The position numbers were made by a program, and so were the translations under genes. Below are positions 55,860 to 64,000 of a stretch of 64,000 bases of DNA, in pieces. Under the pieces are notes generated by a model that saw only the letters and a program-made list of their open reading frames with translations, was not told the origin of the DNA and did no database searches. Origin of the DNA: Acanthosepion esculentum (taxonomy: Eukaryota > Mollusca > Cephalopoda > Sepiida > Sepiidae). Within the stretch, counting starts at the first letter, position 1, and the number at the start of each line of letters is the position of its first letter. The stretch is taken from positions 21,014,685-21,078,684 of the forward strand of contig OZ038496.1 of assembly GCA_964036315.1 (NCBI GenBank). Reading direction: 5' to 3'.

Positions 55860-56490
55860 TATGATACTGAATATCATATTCTTTTATTTTCTCATATTCT
55901 TTCATTATTATATTTTGCCATAAACTTTTCTAATTGAAGAAGACTTCAAAAAATAAAAAATGAATGAATATTTATATGTAAGATATTTACAGGAAAGTAA
56001 AGAGACAATGAAATTGTTAACAGGAAAATTTAATTAGGAACAAAGAAAATAATGCTGAACTGTTATATAATATCAATCCTCCAATATGGCACTGAATGCT
56101 GGACAATCTCTTCCCAAATGAAATGCAGGCTTCAGGCAACAGGAATGCGGTTCTACAGAAGGATACTGAGAATACCATGCACAGAGCATGTGAGAGCAAC
56201 AAAAAAAGTTTTAAGGAAAATATGAAGAAATAAGACTTGCATTTAGAATCAGAAAAAGACAGATGAAATTTCTTGGACATAACAAGAAAAGAGGGCTTGG
56301 AGAATTTGAAGGCATGAAGGACAGAGGGAATCAATGAGTAACCTACATAACAGGCTTGTATAAATAGATGGTAGAACAAGGACTAGTAAGTATAGTAAGA
56401 AGACAAACATTACTTAGAACTACAATGGGTAGGAAGTTGTGGAGAACGATGATCATCCACGTCCAGAAGGGACACAGTACATAAAAGAAG
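55860..56490 (+). pseudogene. LINE family A relic, tandem copy 2
   Basis: Same order as copy 1: leader (TTTCATTATT...GTAAGATATTTACAGGAAAG), WTISSQMKCRL, FYRRILRIPCTEHV, KRQMKFLGHNKK-type residues and RKLWR. The minus-strand 120-codon frame 56017-56379 is antisense to it and not a gene. Confidence 0.7.
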
Positions 56491-56710
56491 AAATTTACAA
56501 TTATATGTAGTATCTGTAATATAATTTCATTGTCACTTAGTAACTAAAATATAGCAAATCAAAGTTTTTCTGTTGATATAAATCATCCGTCTCATTTTGT
56601 TGTGACATTTGGCATGAAGTTATATTTGCTGAGTCGCCATTGAAGAATGAACTTTAATAGTTTTTAAGGCTACTATCCTATTATAATTGTCTCTCCCTTT
56701 GTTACGCAGT

Positions 56711-56960
56711 GCCAGTACCTCATAAATAGTGGACTATTCCATTTTGATTGAGTGGAAAGAGGGCAAAAGACACTACTTGGTTTTAGTGAGAAAATGAAAG
56801 AAAGAAAGGGAAGATAGAAGTGTTTTGGTCTCCTGCCAATACCTCATAAATAATGAACTACTCCATTTTGATAAACAAAATACATATCTGAGACGATACT
56901 TGGGTTCAGTGAGAAAATGAATAAAAGAAAGAAAGAAAGGGAAGATAGAAGTATTTAACA
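56711..56960 (+). repeat. 124-bp tandem duplication
   Basis: Units begin GCCA(G/A)TACCTCATAAATA at 56711 and 56835 and end GGGAAGATAGAAGT followed by TTT-rich sequence. They differ at several positions. Confidence 0.8.
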
Positions 56961-57138
56961 GTTTTTTCAGTAAAATGGAAAAATTTGCCAATTTCAAATC
57001 TTTTCATTTGTACCCCCTTACTTCTTAAAATAACAACCAGCATTCATATTTATGATTGCTAATGGAATATTTTGTTAAAGTTGTTAAGCTCAAATATTTA
57101 ACAATCTAATAGGGAAATTTCTACAGATATTTTATTGT

Positions 57139-57180
57139 TGTAGAACCATGGCGTTCTATATAGAACGCCATGTGTAGAAC
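57139..57180. mobile_element. 26-bp perfect palindrome with 8-bp direct flanks
   Basis: The palindrome 57147-57172 (CATGGCGTTCTAT and its complement) is bracketed by TGTAGAAC on both sides (57139-57146 and 57173-57180). This resembles a minimal transposon remnant with an 8-bp target duplication. Confidence 0.6.
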
Positions 57181-57580
57181 TCACCATGAGCTTTCACAGT
57201 CATTAACTTAAGAATTAAAATTCATCAGAATATTAAAATAGAAAAACCATGAAATTTTCATGGGTTAAAACTAGTATAAATAACTGCCCTTAAACATTTA
57301 CTCTTGAACTGTTTTATTAACACAGTACTTGTTCAATGATATTTTGAATACTGATTTTTGTTCTATAGATTATTCTGTTCAATCTCAATGTTCTGAAATA
57401 AGGAAAGAAAAAAAAAAGAAAAAAATCAACTGCTCCACATAGGAATTGAACTCACAGTGCCAAACAATAAAGTCTGAAAATATTTTTCAGGCCTTTGTTA
57501 GCTTTATTTTCACAAACCAAAATCTATGAAGTAATTCCACTTCTGATACTGATATGGGACAAGCATGTCCTGCTACATTG
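57181..57580. other. AT-rich stretch, nothing recognised
   Basis: A purine run at 57405-57430 only. Confidence 0.4.
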
Positions 57581-57583
57581 GTA

Positions 57584-57715
57584 ATGGTGATAGTAATCCT
57601 TTCCTTATATGGAAATATGGTGATAGTAATCCTTTCCTTATATGGAAACATTCGGCATTCATTGATCAAACAGCCAGTACCACTGTTGGTTGAAATTTTC
57701 ACTGAGTTCATGTAC
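57584..57715 (+). repeat. 33-bp tandem duplication within a dispersed repeat
   Basis: ATGGTGATAGTAATCC starts at 57584 and 57617. The following segment resembles 7290-7385 and 58020-58110. Confidence 0.75.
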
Positions 57716-58019
57716 ACAGGTTGAGCAATAACTGAGCAGTACTAAATAGGAACTAGATGAAATATGCCTAGACATGGTCATCAGAATAGGAATAGATTAA
57801 ATAAAGGGTTCAGTTTAAAATTATTTGACTATTACTTGTATCATGTGCTAAAAGTTAGAAAGCACATTGCTTGAGACTTTGGGATAATAATAATAAAGAT
57901 AAGAAGAATAGTCCACATGTAAATAACATAAATAATGAAATTCAAACAGAAATTCTCTTCATGCCATACCAAGATAAACTTTGTAAATATGAAGATAATT
58001 TATATTTAATTTTAGTAAT

Positions 58020-58195
58020 AGTAACATTAGCTGTTTCCTTATAAGGAAATATTTAGCACTCACTTATTGAGCAGCCAATACAACTTTTGGTTGAAATTTA
58101 TAAAATCATTCTCTTCAAACAATCTTTTAGGAAAACAGGTTTCTCAAGTTCAGTAGTTGTCATCACTCTTTCCAGTATTGATGGGGGTTTCCTTC
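58020..58195 (+). repeat. Dispersed repeat, copy 2
   Basis: Matches 7270-7465: TTTCCTTATAAGGAAATATT, GAGCAGCCAATA and TTTCCAGTATTGA. Confidence 0.6.
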
Positions 58196-58199
58196 TTAA

Positions 58200-59200
58200 G
58201 CTTTTTTTTTTAAAGTAGTGTGAATGTCAACATCTTTCTTATGTCATTATTTTCTATCCGAATTACATGTGCTATCCATTTTAGTTGTTGCTGTTGTTGA
58301 AAATCCTCAAGTGATGTGGGTTCTGTTATCTGATGCAGTTCTTTGTGATTCTGTAGTGCTAGCCCATAATGTTTGAATAGGGATGGTCTTTGTCTTCACT
58401 TGCTCAAACCCATCTTTAACCATTGATCTTGGAAAGTGGTTGTATACAGCTGACAGTATTGGCTGTAGTGAAGACCTTGGTCATTGACCATTTTTATTAT
58501 TAATTTTTATTAGTATGTACTTTTATCATAATTCTTCTTTTTTTGTTTTTGGTATTTCTTATATTTTTATGTTACTTTCAATGAATGAAAATATTTTTCT
58601 CATTGTTCTATAGAATATAAAATCTGAAATATTTTATACCTATAATTACATAAATAAATTATATCTAAAAGGTTTATCTATATTTATGCTTGGCTTAACA
58701 AGACTTTAGCTCATGAAAAGAAAACAAACTCTGATTTTCAGAATGTGTGCACATCCACATCGTGAACTGTTATCTGCTTTTGCAAATGGCCTTTCTTTGT
58801 TATTATATCTCATTCAGCACACACACAATAATATAAAACTACTAATGCTAAAGGGACTAATGGAGTTCCTCATGCACAAAAATCTCATTTGAATTTTATT
58901 AGATTGTCTACCCCATACTTGAGTCCAGAAATATATTCCTTCTTTTCAAATTCATTAATTCAAAATCCAGTAAAAAGAATGAAAAAAATGTCTGCACGCA
59001 TTGAATTGAAATATTAAATATAAAGGCTTCTTTTATCACTTTGTAAAATTATCTTTGAACAATCATATAAAATATAAAAAGAAAATAAATAAAAATTATA
59101 AGTAATATTTATATAACAACAAGTAAATAAAACAAGAAGAAATAAGAATATAAAAAATTTCTCAGACTTAACCTGTAGAAAAAGACAATATGTTAAAGGT
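58200..59200. other. AT-rich stretch, nothing recognised
   Basis: 58240-58480 may be a LINE relic, but no motif was readable. Confidence 0.4.
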
Positions 59201-59204
59201 AAAA

Positions 59205-59372
59205 GACAATAGGAAAACTGTATTATTAGCCAATGTATTTTGTCCAATGTGGACTTTTTCAAGGCAAAAATGAAATGAATTTATTAAAAACAAAGTAACT
59301 ATTAACAACAAAACAAAATGTCCTTAATTCTTCTAGTTGCTAAGGACATTGTTAATAGTTACTTGTTTTTAC
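59205..59372. repeat. Penelope-like terminal fragment with inverted repeat
   Basis: GAAAACTGTATTATTAGCCAATGTATTTTGTCC matches the 35860 subfamily. Adjacent arms 59286-59326 and 59341-59370 are inverted copies, with an 8-nt insertion in the left arm and a short loop. Confidence 0.65.
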
Positions 59373-59727
59373 ATTTAACAAGAAGAAATAAGTTGAAAAA
59401 TTAAATCTTATTAAAAATATCTAGTAGGAGAATGATGAAAATATATATATAGTAAATAAAAGCTTAAATGAAAAAAAAAAGATACATTTAACTATATATC
59501 AAATAATAATAAATAATCAAAATTAATGGTGTGTATAAAAAGATAAAAAGCAAATGAAAAAAGTTAAAAAAATGTACCAGGAATGAAAGCTCATTAGAAC
59601 AGATCCAGTTCCAGGGCCTTCTCAATCCTTGGCGGAGCCTCACCTTGATTGACCATGTCTTGAAGAGTGTTGACATACTCAGCATGCTTCGCCATTTGTG
59701 GATTGGTGAGGTTATTTAATCTATAGT

Positions 59728-59955
59728 TGGAGGTTTTGAATTCAGAGTTATCCTTCTCCTAGAGTGGTTGTCTCACAAGGCTATAGAACCCAATCTGTTC
59801 TGCTATTTACCCAAAGCTGGGGGTAGAAGAAATGGATTCATACCTTTCCAAGGGTATTTGTAAGTAAGTGAATGTAATAACTCAACTGGAATTTGAACTT
59901 GGCTCTGTGGTTCCTCAAAATGAGCCACTATCCATTACGTCATTGGTCCTCCAAA
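59728..59955 (-). repeat. tRNA-derived SINE, nearly complete
   Basis: The head is on the right. Reversed it begins GACCAATGACGTAATGGATAGTGG (box A region split across the TGACGTAATGG segment) and has GAGCCAAGTTCAAATTCCA (box B). The body runs through CTTACTTACAAATACCCTTGG to CCAACTATAG. Confidence 0.75.
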
Positions 59956-60715
59956 TTAAATAAAGGATGAATAATTTGAATAAATAAGTAAAGATTAGTA
60001 AAATAAAAAAGAAACACTAAAATTAGCAAAAAGAATATGTACTAAAATAAGAGTATTAAATTACTAAAATATATTATGACATTTACAGGAACAGTAATAT
60101 AAAAATCATATAAATGTTAACATTAATAAATGCTATGACTAGTTAACAAAAGTAAATGAATTATTCTGGTTTTCAAACCTTTAGAGAATAAAATCTTGTA
60201 TATAAAATAGTAAAAAAAAAAACAGTAGAAAAAGTTTTTCTTTTTTTTTTCAGTCTTTACTTCACCCATCTTTCAATTTTTTTCAACACTTTCATTAATT
60301 TTTTTCCAATTTTTTTTATTTCTCCACAAAGATTTTTTCTTTTTTATTTCATTTTTCCTGCTTTTTGCTTATTTTTTAAAGTCATTTATTATTTCTATTA
60401 TATTTTATCATTAATTCGTAAAATTATTATCTTTCAAGTAATATCTATCAGAAGACATGTCAGAGAGAAAGAAAATATTACTACTGAAATTAATTCAATC
60501 CTTACTAAATTCCTTGTAGCTTTGAGTCAAATTAAGTTAAGCTTAGTAAATAAGTGGTGCCTCTGGGAACCAGGAGTCAGCAAGTTAATATCTCAGATTT
60601 TTACTATTCTGGTGAACCTGATCGTTAATGGGTCCTCTTAATGAATAAATCATGACAATGGAATTATGGTTAGAAATTTAATTTCACAAATTGAAATGAG
60701 TTTGAACCTCACTGA
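59956..60715. other. AT-rich stretch, nothing recognised
   Basis: T-rich run 60235-60375. A decayed copy of the SINE 3' region may sit at 60540-60620 (AAGCTTAGTAAATAAGTGG). Confidence 0.4.
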
Positions 60716-60719
60716 TACT

Positions 60720-61130
60720 CCATACTAATTGCCTTGTGCCATACTAAGCTAAACTTAGTAAATGTATGTATGTAAGTCATGTAGACTCTTCTGTGGAGTA
60801 CAGGGCTACAGTCTTACTATGCTAGACATTGCTGCTGTGTTTCTATTGCAAGCAGATTTTTACAAGATGGAGTTACAAGCCCCATACCTAACTGGTTTTG
60901 AATTCAGAGTTCTCCTTTTCCTAGACTGGTTGTCAATCAAAGCTAGAAAGCCTAGTCTACTTTATTATTAAACTTATTATCTACTTTATTATTAAAACCT
61001 AACTGGGAGTAGAAGAGATGGAATCATACCTTTCCTAGGGTATTTGTGTGAAAATGAATGCAACAGCCTCAACTGGAATTTAAAATCAACACACCAATTT
61101 CTGTAACATTAACCACTATGCTAGACACAC
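60720..61130 (-). repeat. tRNA-derived SINE, long copy
   Basis: The longest copy. Left to right on the plus strand: CCTTGTGCCATACTAAGCT, a ~90-bp GTAGACTC...TACAGGGCTACAG block, GAATTCAGAGTT, AAAGCTAGAAAGC and GGAATCATACCTTTCC. It ends with the decayed head CACTATGCTAGACAC. It contains a 20-bp duplication of ACTTTATTATTAAA (about 60960-61000). Confidence 0.7.
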
Positions 61131-61840
61131 ATCTTCAAACTTAGTAAATGCCCATGAAAAATAATAAACCATATTGAAAATAAATAAAACAGGTTAAACT
61201 GAGACAACAATAAATAAGGTAAAAACCTTCAAAATTGTTAGATCAATATATACATGTTTTTTTGTTTTTTAAATTTTTTTACTATTTTTCCTTTCTTTAA
61301 CTTCTACCAATAACCCCCACTTTATTGATTTATTCACTTTTGTTAACTTTGGTTCTAGCAACAACAAAACTACTGTTGTTCATGTTTTTGTTGGCTTCTA
61401 TATGCTTAATGCATTGTTCATTTCTGTTTTCTCTATTTTTGTCTTTCTCATCTTCTTTGCATGATTGTAGTGTATAGATGCCCCATCTGCTCCTTTCATT
61501 CTACATTTGTTGTCGCTTACACTTTTCCCCTCCCAAACTCATCCCAGGGCAAAAGGAGAAAATCATAAAAGCAGCAACCATCACTCATCTATAATCTGTA
61601 CATTCAGGCCATAAACATTGGTCCGTCTCAACAGAACAACCCTCTCCACTGTCAGCAAAATCACTCCTCATTTTGTTTTGGGCTCACCTCTATTTATCTC
61701 TAAAAGTCAATTTTGTCTCAGCAACTGTCCCAGAAAATTTCTCTGTTACTACTTAAATTTTTTATTGGTTTTTTATAAGTAATTGCTATACAACTCCCAT
61801 AACCCATTAGAGTTATAAAAGCACCACATGTATTGCAGTC
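61131..61840. other. AT-rich stretch, nothing recognised
   Basis: No motif or repeat match seen. Confidence 0.4.
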
Positions 61841-61844
61841 ATAG

Positions 61845-62108
61845 CAGCAGTAATGTGTCTAGAGCAAGGTAGCCTGGCAGAGTCTATCCTTCTTCAGGCT
61901 AGTTTTGAGTTTTCTTTCCCTTAGAATGGTTGCCACCTCAAAGCAAGAGAGCTTAGTCTTCCCTACTACTTAACTCATAGCAAGAGGAAAATGGATTCAT
62001 GCCGTTTCAAGTGTATTAGCACAAATTGAACAAAGCAGAATTGAGCAGAAAATGAACATGTCAAATTCACCTTCTTTGCCAATAACCATTACAGTATGTA
62101 CGCCTCAA
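61845..62108 (-). repeat. tRNA-derived SINE copy
   Basis: GTTTTGAGTTTTCTTTCCC, AGCAAGAGAGC, ATGGATTCATGCCGTTTCAAG and the degenerate head ACCATTACAGTATGTACGCC mark another minus-oriented copy. Confidence 0.65.
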
Positions 62109-62212
62109 TATATGTATGATGTTTTTTATAAAATAGTGCAGTGGATGTGGAGAGGTGAATAATGCACCTTATCTAAATTCAAGTACTTCCCATTCAGAAT
62201 ACTCATCCTTAT

Positions 62213-62250
62213 ATATATATATATATACACACACAGACACACATACATAT

Positions 62251-62284
<34 letters not shown>

Positions 62285-62285
62285 T
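62213..62285. repeat. (TA)n(CA)n(TA)n microsatellite
   Basis: Abuts the left end of the tRNA-Ser-core foldback element. Confidence 0.9.
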
Positions 62286-62681
62286 TTAATATATTTTTAT
62301 AGATATAAATATTTAAGTAAATGCTCTGTTTATAATAAACAATATTAACTACATTTACTGGCCTTGAATGTCTGAGAAATTTCATAGAAAATATGTGACA
62401 CCCAACAGGCATCGAACCTGTATCCTACACAGAACCATCATATATCCTGACATGCTATACCATTTAACTACAGAGGAAGCGTCTGGTTAGCAAAGTCAAA
62501 TTACTGTTTTTAAACAAGAAATTTGCCATGATTTCTCTCAAACAGTCATATCAGCTCAAAGCATTTACATTTAAATATTTGTATCTATTAAAATAATGTA
62601 TAAACAGAAAATATAATTGTCAGACTTAATCCATTTCATAATATCTGATGTCATTTATTTATGTTAAGATAGGCTTTGAGC

Positions 62682-62690
<9 letters not shown>
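62284..62690 (-). mobile_element. Foldback element with tRNA-Ser-like core, copy 2
   Basis: Reverse-oriented relative of 26971-27550. The left plus-strand part (62284-62400) is the tail region. The tRNA-like module lies at about 62400-62485 on the minus strand, with box B GGTTCGATGCC and the preceding GTAGGATACA. CTAACCAGACGCTTC precedes the module as in copy 1. The right part (about 62565-62640) is an inverted match to the left part (TAAATATTTGTATCTATTAAAATA against its complement). The anticodon stem is decayed. (TA)n tracts lie on both sides. Confidence 0.75.

Positions 62691-62718
<28 letters not shown>
62690..62718. repeat. (TA)n microsatellite
   Basis: About 14 TA units outside the foldback element. 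Confidence 0.9.
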
Positions 62719-62722
<4 letters not shown>

Positions 62723-62832
62723 TAAAAATATTTGGTCTGAAGAGATGAATATAATAATATTCATGAAATAAATTATAACCAATATGGATTTTTAAGGTGT
62801 TTTCTTAGTTTATCATTATATAAATATATATA

Positions 62833-62883
62833 TTGGATTGATGTGAGTTTGTGACCCTTGGTCACAAACTCACATCAATCCAA
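62833..62883. repeat. Perfect 24-bp-arm hairpin, 3-nt loop
   Basis: Arms 62833-62856 and 62860-62883 are exact complements around CTT. The following CACTGATATTGAGCGCTTTCGAA resembles, reversed, the GTGCTCAATATCAGAGATAGAGC segment at 29976, so this is another fused element terminus. Confidence 0.9.
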
Positions 62884-62969
62884 CTAAATATGTTAGCTCT
62901 ATCACTGATATTGAGCGCTTTCGAATAAGTACCATGCATATATGATATATAAATAATATATATAAAAAT

Positions 62970-62973
<4 letters not shown>

Positions 62974-63024
<51 letters not shown>

Positions 63025-63048
63025 TCATATTTATATACATACACATTT

Positions 63049-63085
<37 letters not shown>

Positions 63086-63109
63086 TCATATTTATATACA
63101 TACACATTT

Positions 63110-63150
<41 letters not shown>

Positions 63151-63225
63151 TCATATTTATATACATACACATTTTACATATATATATATATATTTATTTA
63201 TTCATATTTATATACATACACATTT

Positions 63226-63274
<49 letters not shown>

Positions 63275-63302
63275 TTATTCATATTTATATACATACACAT
63301 TT

Positions 63303-63341
<39 letters not shown>

Positions 63342-63369
63342 TTATTCATATTTATATACATACACATTT

Positions 63370-63406
<37 letters not shown>

Positions 63407-63514
63407 TCATATTTATATACATACACATTTTACATATATATATATATATATTCATATTTATATACATACACATTTTTCATATATATATATTTATATTTAT
63501 ATACATACACATTT

Positions 63515-63562
<48 letters not shown>

Positions 63563-63593
63563 TTTTACATATATATACATATATATATATATA
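62974..63593 (+). repeat. TA-rich minisatellite, ~10 units of about 50-70 bp
   Basis: Each unit contains TTCATATTTATATACATACA, then CATTTTACA, then a TA run of variable length. The 221-codon Ile/Tyr/His/Thr ORF across it is a translation of the repeat. Confidence 0.95.
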
Positions 63594-63861
63594 ATAGGAA
63601 GGCAGAGGATCTTGTTAGTGTTGTTTTTATATAAGGAGATGTTAAATCCATGTGTTTGACATGAATATCAAGGAATGGGATCTTATTATTAATATAAAGT
63701 TCATATGAAAATTATTCAGTACTAAAATTCTTATATAAACTTTAGGTTGACAATAAAATCTTCCTTCCTGAACAGTACTTTGAAAAAGACAAAAGTGTTG
63801 GGGTAATTTTTTTATGATTAAAATCTGTCCAAACCTTTGGGCAGCAAATCATACAAATGGC
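63594..63861. other. AT-rich stretch, nothing recognised
   Basis: No feature identified. Confidence 0.4.
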
Positions 63862-63979
63862 TTGCTGAAAAGTTATTGGGCCAACCCACTTCCCAAGATC
63901 GGACTAAATCTTCAAACATCAGAATTTTTTTTTTTTTTTTTCTGGATTAGCTTCTTGGTTAGGCCAATAACTTTTCAAC
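63862..63979. mobile_element. Mariner-type MITE, 118 bp
   Basis: Ends TTGCTGAAAAGTTATTGGGCC and GGCCAATAACTTTTCAACA are near-perfect inverted repeats. The centre is a T run flanked by AAACATCAG. Degraded copies lie at 29.6 and 46.7 kb. Confidence 0.75.
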
Positions 63980-64000
63980 ACACACACTCATGTGTGTACA

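Larger units (their letters stand above)
20043..64000 (+). other. Probable downstream intron of the NAV gene
   Basis: No sequence resembling the next conserved NAV region (the Asp/Ser-rich block followed by coiled coil) or its AAA+ domain was recognised up to the window end. At least 44 kb of intron is therefore implied, if no microexon was missed. All open frames here are repeats, microsatellites or unsupported. Confidence 0.6.

Noticed and set aside
56017..56379. 120-codon minus-strand ORF
   Set aside because: Antisense to a LINE family A relic with readable RT motifs on the plus strand.
62974..63593. CRISPR-like array of regular repeats
   Set aside because: Spacers are TA microsatellite, not unique sequence; the genome is eukaryotic and no cas genes exist.
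62969..63634. 221-codon ORF rich in Ile-Tyr, with His and Thr
   Set aside because: It is the translation of a TA-rich minisatellite. Both strands and other frames are equally open, and no start context or homology is visible.

Overview
This is a eukaryotic, animal genomic window. It is AT-rich, full of long (TA)n microsatellites and decayed transposable elements, and contains one confidently recognised coding segment. The segment is a single 2,347-bp internal exon (17696-20042, + strand) of a neuron navigator (NAV / UNC-53 / sickie family) gene, bounded by a polypyrimidine tract plus CAG acceptor and an AG|GTAAAG donor. Everything to the left (1-17695) and right (20043-64000) is best read as intron, because no other exon of this gene and no second host gene could be recognised. 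Repeat content (Penelope-like elements, tRNA- and 5S-derived SINEs, very abundant TA microsatellites) and the long introns fit a lophotrochozoan, perhaps a cephalopod mollusc. That assignment is inference.

Layout. 0-2.9 kb: a foldback element, a 5S rRNA-derived sequence joined to a tRNA-derived SINE, and a LINE 3' end. 4-5.7 kb: TA arrays. 6.3-7.1 kb: a non-autonomous hAT element with a perfect 8-bp target duplication. 8-9.5 kb: a LINE relic, a dispersed repeat and a tRNA-Ser-like relic. 9.6-12.3 kb: an internally deleted Ty3/Gypsy-like LTR retrotransposon on the - strand. 12.5-17.5 kb: inverted repeats, a ~180-bp tandem family and Penelope-like termini. 17.7-20.0 kb: the NAV exon. 20-26 kb: LINE, Tc1, Tigger-like and foldback relics. 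27 kb: a foldback element with a tRNA-Ser-like core. 30-31 kb and 40.4-43.1 kb: Penelope-like retroelement copies with GIY-YIG endonuclease remnants. 35-40 kb: a perfect hairpin, LINE ends and a large TA/TG field. 45-52 kb: inverted repeats (56-bp and 154-bp arms), SINEs and a Tc1 relic. 53.5-57.2 kb: a second full foldback element, a nearly perfect 346-bp tandem duplication, and tandem LINE fragments. 59-62.7 kb: SINEs and a second tRNA-Ser-core foldback element. 63-63.6 kb: a TA-rich minisatellite.

The most interesting structure is non-coding. Penelope-like termini carry short motifs shaped like hammerhead ribozyme cores (CTGAAGA or TTGATAA, a short stem-loop, then GAAA). In the TTGATAA class two core bases are changed together. 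Several Penelope-like termini directly abut (TA)n tracts, and several are arranged as giant palindromes. A foldback family carries a type-II, tRNA-Ser-like module between its inverted arms. All functional readings of these elements are inference from sequence shape.
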